DNA of 64,000 bases from Naasia lichenicola (GTDB taxonomy: Bacteria > Actinomycetota > Actinomycetes > Actinomycetales > Microbacteriaceae): assembly GCF_004801885.1 (NCBI RefSeq), contig NZ_SSSM01000001.1:310001-374000 (forward strand), given 5' to 3'. Under the pieces are notes generated by a model. The model had not been told where the DNA came from, made no database searches, and was given only the letters and a program-made list of their open reading frames with translations. Shown here one piece after another: positions 50,915-62,625 of this stretch. The position numbers and the translations under genes were made by a program. Numbering within the stretch: position 1 is the stretch's first letter; every line of letters begins with the position of its first letter.

Positions 50915-52449
50915 GGGCGCCTCCAGACTCGGCCCTCGCGGGCCATCATGGCGTCAGCCGATTCGGGGCCCCAGGTTCCGGGGCGGTACTGCTCGGGCTG
51001 GCCCTGGGTGGCCCAGAACTCCTCGATCGGGTCGAGGATCTTCCAGGAGAGCTCGACCTCCTCGTGCCGGGGGAAGAGCGGAGGATCGCCGAGCAGCACG
51101 TCGAGGATGAGCCGCTCGTACGCCTCTGGGCTCGCCTCGGTGAAGGCGTGGCCGTAGCCGAAGTCCATCGTCACGTCGCGCACCTGCATGCCGGCGCCGG
51201 GCACCTTGGAGCCGAAGCGGATGGTGACGCCCTCGTCGGGCTGCACCCGGATGACGAGCGCGTTCTGACCGAGGGTCTCGGTCTGGCTCGCCTCGAACAG
51301 GTACTGCGGAGCGCGCTTGAAGACGACGGCGATCTCCGTGACGCGACGGCCGAGCCGCTTGCCGGCGCGGAGGTAGAACGGCACTCCCGACCAGCGACGG
51401 GTGTCGATGCTCAGCCGCATCGCCGCATAGGTCTCGGTGAGCGACTCGGGATTCATCCCGTCCTCCTCAAGGAAGCCGAGCACCTTCTCGCCGCCCTGCC
51501 AGCCGCCCGAGTACTGACCGCGGGCGGTGAAGTTCGCGAGGTCCTCGGGGATGCGGACGGCCGAGAGCACCTTCTCCTTCTCGGCGCGCAGGTCCTTGGC
51601 GTCGAAGGAGACGGGCTCCTCCATCGCGGTGAGGGCGAGCAGCTGGAGGAGATGGTTCTGGATGACGTCGCGGGCTGCGCCGATGCCGTCGTAGTAGCCG
51701 GCTCGACCGCCGACGCCGATGTCCTCGGCCATGGTGATCTGCACGTGGTCGACGTAGTTCGAGTTCCAGATGGGCTCGTAGAGCTGGTTCGCGAAGCGCA
51801 GCGCCAGGATGTTCTGGACCGTCTCCTTGCCGAGGTAGTGATCGATCCGGAAGACGGAGTCGGCCGGGAAGACCGACTCGACGACGTCGTTCAGCGCGCG
51901 GGCGGTGGCGAGGTCGCTGCCGAAGGGCTTCTCGATGACCACGCGGCGCCACTGGTCGTCCTTCGGCGCCGCGAGGCCGCTGCGGCGCAGCTGCTCGGTG
52001 ACGACGGGGAACGACTTCGGCGGGATCGACAGATAGAAGGCGTGGTTGCCCATCGTTCCGCGGTGGGCGTCCAGCTCGTGGATCGTCTTCGCGAGCTCCT
52101 CGAAGGCTGCGTCGTCGTCGAAGGTGCCGGATACGAACCGGATGCCCTGCGCGAGCTGGCGCCACACGTCATCGTCGAAGGGGGTGCGGGAGTACTGCTT
52201 GACCGCGTCATAGACGACCTTCTCGAAGTCCTGGTCCTCCCAGTCGCGGCGGGCGAAGCCGACGAGTGCGAAGCCGGGCGGAAGCAGGCCACGGTTGGCG
52301 AGGTCGTAGACGGCGGGCATGAGCTTCTTGCGGGACAGGTCTCCGGTGACGCCGAAGATGATCAGCCCGCTGGGACCGGCGATCCGATTCAGTCGCCGGT
52401 CGGTCGGCGCGCGAAGCGGATTGAAGTCCGGTGTGATGTCGACCGGCAT
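50911..52449 (-). CDS. zwf: Glucose-6-phosphate 1-dehydrogenase
   Basis: First oxidative pentose-phosphate step, yielding NADPH. The 512-residue protein has the nucleotide motif FGVTGDLSRKKLMPA near 38 and the active site RIDHYLGKETVQNIL. ATG 52449 is chosen: AAGGAG lies 5 nt upstream and homology starts at PVDITPDFNPLR. The frame is open a further 67 codons through a His-rich stretch encoded by a tandem repeat, which is unlikely to be translated. Confidence 0.97.
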   Translation of the reverse strand: MPVDITPDFNPLRAPTDRRLNRIAGPSGLIIFGVTGDLSRKKLMPAVYDLANRGLLPPGFALVGFARRDWEDQDFEKVVYDAVKQYSRTPFDDDVWRQLAQGIRFVSGTFDDDAAFEELAKTIHELDAHRGTMGNHAFYLSIPPKSFPVVTEQLRRSGLAAPKDDQWRRVVIEKPFGSDLATARALNDVVESVFPADSVFRIDHYLGKETVQNILALRFANQLYEPIWNSNYVDHVQITMAEDIGVGGRAGYYDGIGAARDVIQNHLLQLLALTAMEEPVSFDAKDLRAEKEKVLSAVRIPEDLANFTARGQYSGGWQGGEKVLGFLEEDGMNPESLTETYAAMRLSIDTRRWSGVPFYLRAGKRLGRRVTEIAVVFKRAPQYLFEASQTETLGQNALVIRVQPDEGVTIRFGSKVPGAGMQVRDVTMDFGYGHAFTEASPEAYERLILDVLLGDPPLFPRHEEVELSWKILDPIEEFWATQGQPEQYRPGTWGPESADAMMAREGRVWRRP

Positions 52450-52534
52450 GCGACTCCTTGCTGTGGCGGCCTCGGGCTGTGCGCTCGGGGCCGGGAACTG
52501 CCCGCGTGGAGGCTCGCCGACACTGCCGACTCCG

Positions 52535-52623
52535 TGCTGCGGATGGTGCTGAAGATGGTGATGCGGATGGTGCTGAAGCTCGATGGTGCTGAAGCTGGGT
52601 GATGCTGAAGCTGAATGGTGCCC
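52535..52623. repeat. Degenerate tandem repeat upstream of zwf
   Basis: The 12-mer ATGGTGCTGAAG (CTTCAGCACCAT on the zwf strand) occurs exactly three times (52543, 52567, 52583), with partial copies near 52602 and 52614. The array fills much of the 228-nt gap between tal and zwf, 86-174 nt ahead of the zwf start. Its repeat number may vary between strains. Confidence 0.8.
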
Positions 52624-52677
52624 GGATCTGGGAGGGGCGGACGCTGCCATCCCTCCCAGACCGACCGTGCGGGCTGG

Positions 52678-53805
52678 CTACTTCTTGGCGCCCTCGAGCG
52701 CGGCGGTCACCGTGTCGAGCAGCTCGCCCCATGAGACGTTGAACTTGTCGACGCCCTCGGCCTCGAGCGTCTCGGTGACGTCGTCGTAGTCGATCCCGAA
52801 GCCGGGGAGGGCATCGATGATCTCGTGCGCACCCGCGTAGCTGGCGGCGACGACGTCGCCCTTGATGACACCGTGGTCGAAGGTCGCGTCGAGCGTCTTC
52901 TCGGGCATGGTGTTGACGACGCCGTGGGTGGCGAGCTCGACGACGTACATGGTGTCGGGCAGGTCGGGGCTCTTGACTCCGGTGGAGGCCCACAGCGGGC
53001 GCTGGCGGTTGGCACCCTGCTCCTGCAGCGCGAGCGCGCGCTCGGTGGCCATCTCGGCGAGGAAGAGCTCGTAGGCGAGCTGCGCGTTCGCAACGCCCGA
53101 CTTGCTCTTGTGGGCGAGCGCCTCGGGCGTGCCGACGGCGTCGAGCCGCTTGTCGATCTCGGTGTCGACGCGCGACACGAAGAAGGAGGCGACCGAGTGG
53201 ATGGTCGAGAGGTCGATGCCCTTGGCGGCTGCCTGCTCGAGTCCGGTCAGGTAGGCGTCGATGACCTCCTTGTAGCGGGGGAGGCCGAAGATCAGGGTCA
53301 CGTTGACGCTGATGCCCGATCCGATCACCTCGGTGATCGCCGGCAGGCCCGCCTTGGTCGCGGGGATCTTGATCATCGCGTTGAGCTTGTCGACCTTCTT
53401 CCACAGGCGCTTCGCCTCGGCGATGGTGCCCTCGGTGTCGTTCGCGAGGCCCGGCTCGACCTCGATCGAGACGCGGCCGTCGTAGCCGTTCGTGGCCTCG
53501 TACACGTCCGAGAAGATGTCGCACGCCTGTGCCACGTCCGAGGTGGTGATCTCGAACACCGCGGTGGTGACGTCGGCTCCGGCTGCGGCGAGTTCCCGGA
53601 CCTGCTCGTCGTACGACTCGCCCTTCGAGAGCGCCGAGGCGAAGATCGTCGGGTTGGTGGTGATGCCGACGACGTTCTTCTCCGCGATCAGCTTGGGGAT
53701 GCCGCCGGAGTTGATGCGCTCGCGCGACAGGTCGTCGAGCCAGATGCTCACGCCGACGGCGGAGAGCTCCGCGGTGGGCGTGGTGGTGGAGGCGGTGTTC
53801 GTCAT
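52678..53805 (-). CDS. tal: Transaldolase
   Basis: Transfers a dihydroxyacetone unit in the non-oxidative pentose phosphate pathway. The 375-residue protein is of the longer actinobacterial/cyanobacterial type. It has [13 protein letters not shown] near the start, GITTNPTIF, the Schiff-base lysine in IKIPATKAG, and [24 protein letters not shown] precedes the ATG. Downstream of tkt and upstream of zwf on the minus strand. Confidence 0.96.
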   Translation of the reverse strand: MTNTASTTTPTAELSAVGVSIWLDDLSRERINSGGIPKLIAEKNVVGITTNPTIFASALSKGESYDEQVRELAAAGADVTTAVFEITTSDVAQACDIFSDVYEATNGYDGRVSIEVEPGLANDTEGTIAEAKRLWKKVDKLNAMIKIPATKAGLPAITEVIGSGISVNVTLIFGLPRYKEVIDAYLTGLEQAAAKGIDLSTIHSVASFFVSRVDTEIDKRLDAVGTPEALAHKSKSGVANAQLAYELFLAEMATERALALQEQGANRQRPLWASTGVKSPDLPDTMYVVELATHGVVNTMPEKTLDATFDHGVIKGDVVAASYAGAHEIIDALPGFGIDYDDVTETLEAEGVDKFNVSWGELLDTVTAALEGAKK

Positions 53806-53893
53806 TTCTCCTCTTTCGGATTCAGTTCGTGGATGGGTGGGCCGACGGCTCAGTGCTCGCCGGCCCGGTGCTCATCGGCCGGTGCTCGTCGGT

Positions 53894-55993
53894 TCAGGCG
53901 CCCGAAGCCGCGATCGAGTCCTTGGCGGCCGCGATGGCCGACTCGGTCGTGATCCCGAACTTCTCGTAGAGCGTCTTGTAGTCCGCGGAGGCGCCGAAGT
54001 GCTCGATGGAGACGCTGCGGCCTGCATCGCCGATGAGCGGACGCCAGGTGAGGGCGATGCCCGCCTCGATGGAGACGCGGGCCGTGACGGCCTTCGGCAG
54101 GACCTTCTCCTGGTACTCGGGGCTCTGCTCGGCGAACCACTCCAGGGAGGGAGCGGAGACGACGCGGGCGTTGATGCCCTCGGCGGCGAGCTTCTCTCGA
54201 GCGTCGACGCCGATCTGCACCTCTGAGCCGGTGGCGATGAAGATCACGTCGGGGGTTCCGCCGGGAGCCTCGGCCAGGATGTACGCACCCTTCGCGACGC
54301 CGCGCGCGTGTGCGAAGGTGTCGCCCTCCGCCTCGCCGTCGCCGCGCTCGAAGACCGGCAGGTTCTGCCGGCTCAGCGCGATTCCGGCCGGACCCTCGCG
54401 ACGCTCGAGCACCGTCTTCCAGGCCCAGGCCGTCTCGTTCGCGTCCGCTGGGCGGACGACGTCGAAGTCGGGGATGGCGCGCAGGGTGGCGATCTGCTCG
54501 ATCGGCTGGTGCGTGGGGCCGTCCTCGCCGAGGGCCACGGAGTCGTGGGTCCAGACGTAGATGGTCGGCGCCTTCATCAGTGCGGCAAGACGCAGCGCGG
54601 GCCGCATGTAGTCGCTGAAGATGAGGAAGGTGCCGCCGAACGGGCGGGTGTTGCCGTGCAGCACGATGCCGTTGAGGATCGAGCCCATCGCGTGCTCGCG
54701 GATGCCGAAGTGCAGGACGCGCCCGTAGGGGTTGCCCGCCCACTCGTGCGTCGACCACTCGGTGGGGACGAACGATCCGCCGCCCTCGATGGTGGTCAGG
54801 TTCGACTCTGCGAGGTCCGCCGATCCGCCCCAGAACTCGGGGACGAGCGGGGCGATCGCGTTGATGACCTTGCCCGACGCGGCGCGGGTCGAGACGTCCT
54901 TTCCGGCGGGGAAGACCGGGAGGGCCTCCTCGATGCCGTCGGGCAGTTCACCCGACAGGACACGGTCCAGCAGGACCTTCCTGTCGGGGTTCGCGGCCGC
55001 CCATTCGTCGAGCGACTTCTGCCATTCGGCATGCTGGGCCTGGCCGCGCTCGATGGCGCCGCGGGTGTGCTCGAGCACCTCGGGGTCGACGTCGAAGGTC
55101 TTGTCGGGGTCGAAGCCGAGGACCTTCTTGACGGCGGCCAGCTCCTCGGCGCCGAGAGCGGAGCCGTGGATCTTGCCGGAGTTCTGCTTCTTGGGGCTCG
55201 GCCAGCCGATGATCGTCTTGAGGATGATCAGCGACGGCTTGTCCGTGACGCCCTTGGCTCGCTCGATCGCGGCGTGCAGCTCCTGGACGTCCTCGACGTA
55301 CTCGCCGGTCTTCTTCCAGTCGACCGTCTGCACATCCCAGTCGTAGGCCGCGTAGCGCTTGGCCACGTCCTCGGTGAAGGCGATGTTGGTGTCGTCCTCG
55401 ATCGAGATCTGGTTGCTGTCGTAGATGACGACCAGGTTGCCGAGCTGCTGGTGGCCGGCGAGCGAGGAGGCCTCGCTGGTGACGCCCTCCTGCAGGTCGC
55501 CGTCGCCGGCGATCACGTAGATGAAGTGATCGAACGGGCTCGTGCCGGTGGGGGCATCCGGGTCGAAGAGACCGCGCTCGAAGCGGGACGCGTAGGCGAA
55601 GCCGACGGCGGAGGCGAGTCCCTGGCCGAGCGGGCCGGTGGTGATCTCGATGCCGTCGGTGTGGCCGTACTCAGGATGCCCGGGCGTCTTGGAGCCCCAC
55701 GTGCGCAGGGCCTTCAGGTCGTCGAGCTCGAGGCCGTAGCCGCCGAGGTAGAACTGCACGTACTGGGTGAGCGAGCTGTGGCCCACCGAGAGGATGAAGC
55801 GGTCCCGCCCGATCCAGGTGGAGTCGCTGGGGTCGCGGCGCATGACCTTCTGGAACAGGAGGTAGGCAGCGGGCGCGAGGCTCATCGCGGTGCCCGGGTG
55901 ACCGTTGCCGACCTTCTCGACCGCGTCCGCCGCGAGGATCCTCGTGGTGTCGACGGCCTTGCTGTCGATGGGTTCCCATTGCAGATCTGCCAC
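53894..55993 (-). CDS. tkt: Transketolase
   Basis: Thiamine-diphosphate enzyme moving two-carbon units between pentoses and glycolytic sugars. The 699-residue protein has [19 protein letters not shown], the ThDP motif [14 protein letters not shown] followed by [13 protein letters not shown], and the pyrimidine-side [15 protein letters not shown] chose GTG 55993 ([16 protein letters not shown]) because related proteins begin here; an upstream ATG at 56061 would add an unconserved stretch. Divergent from ctaB. Confidence 0.96.
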   Translation of the reverse strand: MADLQWEPIDSKAVDTTRILAADAVEKVGNGHPGTAMSLAPAAYLLFQKVMRRDPSDSTWIGRDRFILSVGHSSLTQYVQFYLGGYGLELDDLKALRTWGSKTPGHPEYGHTDGIEITTGPLGQGLASAVGFAYASRFERGLFDPDAPTGTSPFDHFIYVIAGDGDLQEGVTSEASSLAGHQQLGNLVVIYDSNQISIEDDTNIAFTEDVAKRYAAYDWDVQTVDWKKTGEYVEDVQELHAAIERAKGVTDKPSLIILKTIIGWPSPKKQNSGKIHGSALGAEELAAVKKVLGFDPDKTFDVDPEVLEHTRGAIERGQAQHAEWQKSLDEWAAANPDRKVLLDRVLSGELPDGIEEALPVFPAGKDVSTRAASGKVINAIAPLVPEFWGGSADLAESNLTTIEGGGSFVPTEWSTHEWAGNPYGRVLHFGIREHAMGSILNGIVLHGNTRPFGGTFLIFSDYMRPALRLAALMKAPTIYVWTHDSVALGEDGPTHQPIEQIATLRAIPDFDVVRPADANETAWAWKTVLERREGPAGIALSRQNLPVFERGDGEAEGDTFAHARGVAKGAYILAEAPGGTPDVIFIATGSEVQIGVDAREKLAAEGINARVVSAPSLEWFAEQSPEYQEKVLPKAVTARVSIEAGIALTWRPLIGDAGRSVSIEHFGASADYKTLYEKFGITTESAIAAAKDSIAASGA

Positions 55994-56158
55994 TGAGCCT
56001 GGCCTTCCAGATGAAGTTGTGCGGGCCGGGATCGACCCGTTCAAGTATAAGTAACGGGGCATCAGGACATTCCCCGAAGGCATCCAGACATCTGCTGAAA
56101 TGTCGCGAAGATGCGCTGTGGGCGGCTCGGGGGTTCCGAGTCGGGCTTCTACTCGACG

Positions 56159-56164
56159 TAGAAT
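56159..56164 (+). promoter_or_regulatory. -10 box of a leaderless ctaB gene
   Basis: TAGAAT lies 8 nt before the GTG at 56173. The tkt promoter must lie in the same 179-nt divergent region; AGTATAAGT near 56044 could hold its -10 on the opposite strand. Confidence 0.45.
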
Positions 56165-56172
56165 CGACGACG

Positions 56173-57117
56173 GTGAGCACTGCAGTGAAGGATGACGCGC
56201 AGCCCCTCCTCGAGGGCGCTCGCATCGGCGTCCGCGCACGCACGGCGGCCAAGGCGAAGGCCTATGTGGCCCTCACCAAGCCCCGCGTGATCGAGCTGCT
56301 GCTCGTCGAGACCGCGCCGGTGATGATCCTCGCGGCGGGCGGCATCCCGAATCCGTGGCTGATCGTGGCCACGATGATCGGCGGCTCGCTGAGCGCCGGC
56401 GCCGCCAGCGCGTACAACATGTACATCGACCGCGACATCGACGCGGTCATGCACCGCACCAAGCGGCGGCCGCTGGTCACGGGCGAGGTGACTCCGCGCG
56501 AGGCGCTCGTCTTCGCGACGGTCCTCGCGGTGGTCTCGACGGTCTGGCTGCTGCTCTTCACCACTCCGCTCGCCGCCGGGCTGTCGGTGGCCGCGATCCT
56601 CTTCTACGTCTTCGTCTACACGCTGTGGCTGAAGCGGCGCACCCCGCAGAACATCATCTGGGGCGGGATCGCCGGATGCTTCCCCGTACTGATCGGCTGG
56701 GCGGCCGTCACCGGATCGCTGACCTGGGCCCCATTCGTGCTGTTCGGGGTCGTGTTCCTCTGGACCCCGCCGCACTACTGGCCGCTGTCGATGAAGTACC
56801 GCGAGGACTACGCCGCGGTGCACGTGCCGATGCTCGGCGCCGTTCGCACCCGCCAGCAGGTGGGACTGCAGACGATCCTCTACGCATGGGCCACGATCGC
56901 CTGCTCGCTGCTGCTCATCCCCGTCGCATCTATGGGCGTCGTGTACTCCGTCGTGGCGCTGCTCTCGGGTGGCTGGTTCATCTACGAGACGCACCGTCTC
57001 TACGGCCTCGCCATCCGCGGGGGAGAGGGCAAGCCGATGCGCGTCTTCCACGCGTCGATCAGCTACCTCACCCTGCTCTTCCTCGCGGTCGCCATCGACC
57101 CGCTCCTCCCGTTCTGA
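56173..57117 (+). CDS. ctaB: Protoheme IX farnesyltransferase (heme O synthase)
   Basis: Adds a farnesyl chain to heme b for the aa3 oxidase. The 314-residue UbiA-type membrane protein has the prenyl-diphosphate motif [20 protein letters not shown], a second acidic loop [15 protein letters not shown], and about eight to nine hydrophobic helices. GTG 56173 is supported by the TAGAAT box; the frame is open to 56011 but that part is unlike the family. Works directly with ctaA, 250 nt away and convergent. Confidence 0.95.
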   Translation: MSTAVKDDAQPLLEGARIGVRARTAAKAKAYVALTKPRVIELLLVETAPVMILAAGGIPNPWLIVATMIGGSLSAGAASAYNMYIDRDIDAVMHRTKRRPLVTGEVTPREALVFATVLAVVSTVWLLLFTTPLAAGLSVAAILFYVFVYTLWLKRRTPQNIIWGGIAGCFPVLIGWAAVTGSLTWAPFVLFGVVFLWTPPHYWPLSMKYREDYAAVHVPMLGAVRTRQQVGLQTILYAWATIACSLLLIPVASMGVVYSVVALLSGGWFIYETHRLYGLAIRGGEGKPMRVFHASISYLTLLFLAVAIDPLLPF

Positions 57118-57185
57118 CCCGTCGCCCGGTCCAGTCGCGCGGCCCCTCGCGCACGGGAGCGATGGGTGCGCTGCAGGCCCAGGCC

Positions 57186-57290
57186 ATCTCCACGGATCAG
57201 GCGATCTTCACGGATCAGGCGATTCTGGGTTTTCGACCACGGATCAGGCGATTTTCGCCTGATCGGCGTTCGATCTCCTGAACGGTGAAG
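57186..57290. repeat. Structured modular repeat, family B, copy 2
   Basis: Two units CACGGATCAGGCGAT are followed by TTTCGACCACGGATCAGGCGA, which pairs with TCGCCTGATCGGCGTTCGA around a TTT loop, and then CCTGAACGGTGAAG, which pairs back to the first units. Same order of modules as copy 1 at 27490-27612. It lies between the convergent ctaB and ctaA genes; a short CGTCCAG tandem follows at about 57315-57340. Confidence 0.85.
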
Positions 57291-57365
57291 CAGGCATCCG
57301 CGCGGGTCAGGCCCGTCCAGCCTCGTCCAGGCCCGTCCAGCCCGGTTCGGCGCCGTTCCCGTGGG

Positions 57366-58334
57366 TTACAGCGAGACGGATTCCGGCCCGTAGCGCCGCT
57401 CCGCCGGTGCCGCATCCACCGCTGAGGGTGCTCGAAGCGACAGCACCGTCGCCGTGATGGCCGCGACGAGCAGCCCCGCGAGGATCATGTGGATGCCGAC
57501 CAGCACCTCGGGCAGCCCGAGCCGTGCCTGCGTGATGCCGACGATGATCTGCACCACCTCGACGGCCAGCAGCGCCAGCGGCCAGCGGCGGGGGAGCCGA
57601 AGTGCGAACGCCGCGATGACGACGGCGAGAGTGAGCGCGAACGTGGCGTAGGCGGGCCAGCTGTGCACGTGCTGCAGCAGCTCGGGATCGAGTCCGTTGC
57701 GTGGAGCGGGCTTGAGCGGATTCGAGTTGTCGCCGGCGTGGGGTCCGGATCCGGTGGTGAGGATGCCGACCACGACGGTGACCGCGACGAGCAGGCTCGT
57801 GACGTGGACGAGCGTCGCGTATGCCCGCGGGGCAGGCATCAGCGATCCTCGGGGACCGCGATAGACCCGCCAGACGAGGGTCGTGGTGACCGCGACGAGC
57901 ACGATCGACACGGCGAAGTGGGCGCCGACGACATAGGGGTTGAGACCGGTCAGCACGGTGATCCCGCCGAGCACGGCCTGGAACGGGATGCTCAGCCCCT
58001 GCAGCAGGGTGAGCACGAAGAGATCGCGACGTCCCCGGCGGTAGCGCAGCACGGACAGGAAGGCGGCGATGACGATGATCGCCAGGACGAAGGTCAGCAT
58101 CCGGTTGCCGAACTCGATGATGCCGTGCAGCCCCATCTCGGGCGTGTTGACGAATGAGTCAGCCGTGCAGCGCGGCCAGGTCGGGCAGCCGAGGCCCGAT
58201 GCGGTGAGACGCACGGCTCCGCCGGTGCCGATGAGGACGACCTGGAAGGCGAGGGACAGCCATGCCACGACGCGCACGCGGCGGTCGATGGATGAGGGCA
58301 GCCAGTTCCAGAATCTCCGAGTCAGCCGACCCAC
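57366..58334 (-). CDS. ctaA: Heme A synthase
   Basis: Oxidises heme O to heme A. The 322-residue protein has about eight membrane helices and conserved histidines: HGIIEFGNRM, GAHFAVS, HVHSWPAY and GIHMILAG, plus the extracellular cysteine pair in GLGCPTWPRC seen in type 1 CtaA. GTG 58334 is chosen from homology and a GAGGGG site; the longer open frame upstream reads as non-coding. Convergent with ctaB. Confidence 0.93.
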   Translation of the reverse strand: MGRLTRRFWNWLPSSIDRRVRVVAWLSLAFQVVLIGTGGAVRLTASGLGCPTWPRCTADSFVNTPEMGLHGIIEFGNRMLTFVLAIIVIAAFLSVLRYRRGRRDLFVLTLLQGLSIPFQAVLGGITVLTGLNPYVVGAHFAVSIVLVAVTTTLVWRVYRGPRGSLMPAPRAYATLVHVTSLLVAVTVVVGILTTGSGPHAGDNSNPLKPAPRNGLDPELLQHVHSWPAYATFALTLAVVIAAFALRLPRRWPLALLAVEVVQIIVGITQARLGLPEVLVGIHMILAGLLVAAITATVLSLRAPSAVDAAPAERRYGPESVSL

Positions 58335-58730
58335 GCTCGCCCCTCGATCTCCCGCCCGATCGCACGCCGCGCGGGACCGATCCAGTGTAAGCGGGCCCAT
58401 CTGGGGCGAGTCCGTGCGGACGCCGGAGCGTCGACCGCAGCAGACACCGGCGGGATCAGGCTGAGGGTTTGTCCCGTCCCCTGCACGGCGGTGAGCCCGC
58501 CCTGTAGAATCGGGATGTTTCATGCCACGCCAGCACGTCGATGTTGACGGCGGGCTCGCTCTCCCGCCATCGGATCCGGTTCCACCGCAGCCGAACAGCA
58601 GCGGAGGCACCATTCGGAGGCTGCGCCTCGAACGAGGTGCCGCGCGCGAGCCGCACGATCGTCCGTGCTGTCAGGACATGGAATGCCAGGACAGCCATAC
58701 GGGTTGGCCTTGGTGAGGAAAGAGGTAGGC
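58335..58730 (+). promoter_or_regulatory. ctaA-sufB divergent region and suf promoter
   Basis: 396 nt. TAGAAT at 58505-58510 is the best suf -10; the leader to sufB is then about 215 nt. Two short frames start just after it: ATG 58515 (10 codons, ending RRC) and ATG 58522 (64 codons, containing CCQDMEC, ending 14 nt before sufB). Neither has convincing codon use. On the minus strand TACACT near 58385 could be the ctaA -10. No SufR-type repressor gene is present. Confidence 0.4.
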
Positions 58731-60149
58731 ATGTCAGATGTTCTGATCGACCGTCCCGAACTCGCGAGCCTGGGCCAGTACGAGTTCGGCTGGTCCGACT
58801 CCGACGCCGCAGGAGCGACGGCCCGACGCGGTGTGTCGCCCGAGGTCGTCCGCGGGATCTCCACGCTGAAGAGCGAACCCGAGTGGATGCTCAAGAACCG
58901 GCTCAAGGGCCTCGCCCTCTTTGAGCGCAAGCCCATGCCCACCTGGGGCGCCGACCTCTCGGGCATCGACTTCGACAACATCAAGTACTTCGTCCGCTCC
59001 ACCGAGAAGCAGGCGCAGACCTGGGAAGACCTCCCCGAGGACATCCGCAAGACCTACGAGCGGCTCGGCATCCCCGAGGCCGAGCGTCAGCGCCTGGTCG
59101 GCGGCGTCGCGGCACAGTACGAGTCCGAGGTCGTCTACCACCAGATCCGCGAGGATCTGGAGCAGCAGGGCGTCATCTTCATGGACACCGACACTGCCCT
59201 CCGGGAGCACCCCGAGTTCTTCGACGAGTACTTCGGCACCGTGATCCCGGCCGGCGACAACAAGTTCGCCGCGCTCAACACCGCCGTCTGGTCCGGCGGC
59301 TCCTTCGTCTACGTGCCGCCCGGTGTGCACGTCGAGATCCCGCTGCAGGCCTACTTCCGGATCAACACCGAGAACATGGGCCAGTTCGAGCGCACGCTGA
59401 TCATCGCCGACGAGGGCTCGTACGTGCACTACATCGAGGGCTGCACGGCGCCGATCTACAAGTCCGACTCGCTGCACTCCGCGGTGGTCGAGATCATCGT
59501 CAAGAAGAACGCCCGCGTCCGCTACACGACCATCCAGAACTGGTCGAACAACGTCTACAACCTGGTCACCAAGCGGGCCATCGCCCACGAGGGCGCGACC
59601 ATGGAGTGGATCGACGGCAACATCGGCTCCAAGGTGACGATGAAGTACCCCTCCATCTACCTGGTCGGCGAGCACGCCAAGGGCGAGACCCTGTCCGTCG
59701 CCTTCGCGGGCCCCGGTCAGCACCAGGACGCCGGCGCCAAGATGATCCACATGGCTCCCTACACGCAGAGCTCGATCGTCTCCAAGTCGATCGCGCGCGG
59801 TGGCGGCCGAGCCGGCTACCGCGGCGAGGTCCGCGTCGACGCGAACGCGCATCACTCGGCGAACACCGTGCGCTGCGATGCGCTGCTGGTCGACACCATC
59901 TCCCGCTCCGACACCTACCCGGCGATCGACATCCGCGTGGACGACGTCCAGCTCGGCCACGAGGCGACCGTCTCGAAGGTCAGCGAGGAGCAGCTGTTCT
60001 ACCTGATGTCGCGTGGTCTGCCCGAAGACGAGGCCATGGCGATGATCGTCCGCGGCTTCATCGAGCCGATCGCGCGGGAACTCCCCATGGAATACGCCCT
60101 CGAGCTGAACAAGCTCATCGAGATGGGCATGGAAGGCAGCGTTGGCTGA
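58731..60149 (+). CDS. sufB: Fe-S cluster assembly protein SufB
   Basis: Scaffold subunit of the SufBCD complex. The 472-residue protein is complete, with the core beta-helix region [44 protein letters not shown] and the C-terminal [14 protein letters not shown]. No intein interrupts it, unlike the mycobacterial gene. ATG 58731 has AGGAAAGAGG upstream. Overlaps sufD by 8 nt. Confidence 0.96.
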   Translation: MSDVLIDRPELASLGQYEFGWSDSDAAGATARRGVSPEVVRGISTLKSEPEWMLKNRLKGLALFERKPMPTWGADLSGIDFDNIKYFVRSTEKQAQTWEDLPEDIRKTYERLGIPEAERQRLVGGVAAQYESEVVYHQIREDLEQQGVIFMDTDTALREHPEFFDEYFGTVIPAGDNKFAALNTAVWSGGSFVYVPPGVHVEIPLQAYFRINTENMGQFERTLIIADEGSYVHYIEGCTAPIYKSDSLHSAVVEIIVKKNARVRYTTIQNWSNNVYNLVTKRAIAHEGATMEWIDGNIGSKVTMKYPSIYLVGEHAKGETLSVAFAGPGQHQDAGAKMIHMAPYTQSSIVSKSIARGGGRAGYRGEVRVDANAHHSANTVRCDALLVDTISRSDTYPAIDIRVDDVQLGHEATVSKVSEEQLFYLMSRGLPEDEAMAMIVRGFIEPIARELPMEYALELNKLIEMGMEGSVG

Positions 60150-61464
60150 CACGGCACAACTGGCACACGGCGATCAGGTGGAGGCGGCGACTGCGCTGAC
60201 CCCCGACCAGCACGCGGCGACCGCTTCGGGCGCACCGACCACCGGCGGACTGCCGGGCGGATCGAAGGCGCACAGCGACGGTGGCTGGGATGCACGCGAG
60301 AAGGGCTTTATCCCTGTCCAGACCCGCGACGCACGCTTCCGCTCCTACGCGGCGGCGGAGTTCCCCGCGGTCACCGGGCACGAGGTCAACTGGAAGCTCA
60401 CCCCGGTCGGTCGCATCGGCGACCTGATCGACGGCGAGCTCTCGGGCGCGCCCTATGAGCTCGACGCGCCGACGACCACCGGCATCGACGTCTCGTGGGT
60501 CGACCGCAGCGACGCCCGCGTCGGCGTCGTCGGCACCCCCGAGGACAAGGCTGCCGCCAACGCGTGGGGGAGCTTCGACAAGGCTCTGGTCATCACGGTC
60601 AGCGGCGAGGACGAGCAGGAGCTGGTCCTCGGACGCAGCGCCTTCGGTGCGGCGCCGCGCGCCGCGCACACGATCATCGAGGCCAAGCCCTTCAGCAACG
60701 CCGTCATCGTGCTCGACAACTCGGGCGCCGCATCGCTCGTCGAGAACGTCGAGATCGTGATCGGCGACTCCGCTCGGCTGACCGTGGTCACCGTGCAGGA
60801 CTTCGACGACGACGCCCGCTACGTGGCGACCCACTTCGGACGTGTGGGCCGCGACGCCCGCTTCAAGCACGTCGTGGTCTCCTTGGGCGGATCGGTCGTC
60901 CGCGTCAACCCCGCCATCACCCTCGCCGAGCCCGGCGCGGATGGCGAGCTGCTCGGCGTCTACTTCTCCGACGCGGGCCAGCACCTCGAGCAGCAGGTCT
61001 TCCTGTTCCACGAGGCCGCCAACACCAAGGGGCGAGTGAACTACAAGGGCGCGCTGCAGGGCGAGGGCGCGCGCACGGTCTGGATCGGCGACGTGCTCAT
61101 CGGCGCGAACGCCTCGGCGACGGACAGCTACGAGCAGAACCGCAACCTCGTGCTGACCGACGGAACGCGCGCCGACTCCATCCCGAACCTCGAGATCGAG
61201 ACCGGCGACATCCTGGGCGCGGGTCACGCGTCGGCCACCGGCCGCTTCGACGACGAGCAGCTCTTCTACCTGCGCTCGCGCGGCATCTCCGAGTCCGAGG
61301 CGCGGCGCCTGGTCGTGCGCGGCTTCCTCGCCGAGATCGTGCAGAAGATCGGCTTCGCGCCGCTCGAAGAGCGCCTGAACTCGGCCATCGAGGCCGAGCT
61401 CGCGGCGTCGGTCGGCATCGCGGGCAGCACCCTCGGCCGTCAGGTGGACGGAGCGCAGCGCTGA
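60142..61464 (+). CDS. sufD: Fe-S cluster assembly protein SufD
   Basis: Partner of SufB in the SufBCD complex. The 440-residue protein has a ~50-residue Ala-rich variable N-terminus, then a SufB-like beta-helix and the C-terminal signature [25 protein letters not shown] 60142 overlaps the sufB stop, with GGAAGG 5 nt upstream. The stop shares one base with the next gene (TGATG). Confidence 0.94.
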   Translation: MADTAQLAHGDQVEAATALTPDQHAATASGAPTTGGLPGGSKAHSDGGWDAREKGFIPVQTRDARFRSYAAAEFPAVTGHEVNWKLTPVGRIGDLIDGELSGAPYELDAPTTTGIDVSWVDRSDARVGVVGTPEDKAAANAWGSFDKALVITVSGEDEQELVLGRSAFGAAPRAAHTIIEAKPFSNAVIVLDNSGAASLVENVEIVIGDSARLTVVTVQDFDDDARYVATHFGRVGRDARFKHVVVSLGGSVVRVNPAITLAEPGADGELLGVYFSDAGQHLEQQVFLFHEAANTKGRVNYKGALQGEGARTVWIGDVLIGANASATDSYEQNRNLVLTDGTRADSIPNLEIETGDILGAGHASATGRFDDEQLFYLRSRGISESEARRLVVRGFLAEIVQKIGFAPLEERLNSAIEAELAASVGIAGSTLGRQVDGAQR

Positions 61465-61793
61465 TGGCCGCGGTCAAGATCGGCCCCGCCGACGACATCA
61501 CCCTCGAGTCGGCCACCCGCGTCGTCGTCGAGGGCATCCCGATCGCCGTCGTGAAGGACAGCGCGGGAGTCATCCATGCCATCGGCGACACCTGCACCCA
61601 CGGCGACATCTCGCTGTCCGAAGGCTTCGTCGAGGACGACACCCTCGAATGCTGGGCGCACGGCTCGAAGTTCGAGCTGACCAGCGGGAAGCCGCTCAGC
61701 CTCCCCGCCTACGAGCCGGTGCCCGTCTTCGACGTGACCATCGTCGACGGCGACGTCTACATCGATCCCACCCCCCGCAGCGTCGACGCCTGA
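61464..61793 (+). CDS. Rieske-type [2Fe-2S] ferredoxin
   Basis: A 109-residue non-heme Rieske domain with the ligands C-x-H (DTCTHGDI) and C-x2-H (ECWAHGSKF). It resembles the ferredoxin component of bacterial dioxygenases and NirD, but in actinobacteria it is a regular member of the suf operon, where its job may be electron supply or cluster transfer. Overlaps the sufD stop by one base; sufC follows after 64 nt. Confidence 0.92.
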   Translation: MAAVKIGPADDITLESATRVVVEGIPIAVVKDSAGVIHAIGDTCTHGDISLSEGFVEDDTLECWAHGSKFELTSGKPLSLPAYEPVPVFDVTIVDGDVYIDPTPRSVDA

Positions 61794-61857
61794 CGTCGAC
61801 CTCCCACCCACTCCTCCCGCTTCCCTGCGCGAGATCCCACAACACGAGGTAAACCGG

Positions 61858-62624
<767 letters not shown>

Positions 62625-62625
<1 letters not shown>

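Noticed and set aside
52450-52650. 67-residue His-rich N-terminal extension of zwf
   Set aside because: It is encoded by a tandem repeat, has no homology, and a good ribosome site precedes ATG 52449.
57300-57345. CGTCCAG tandem near family B copy 2 as a CRISPR-like array
   Set aside because: Units are 7-10 nt with no spacers and there are no cas genes.
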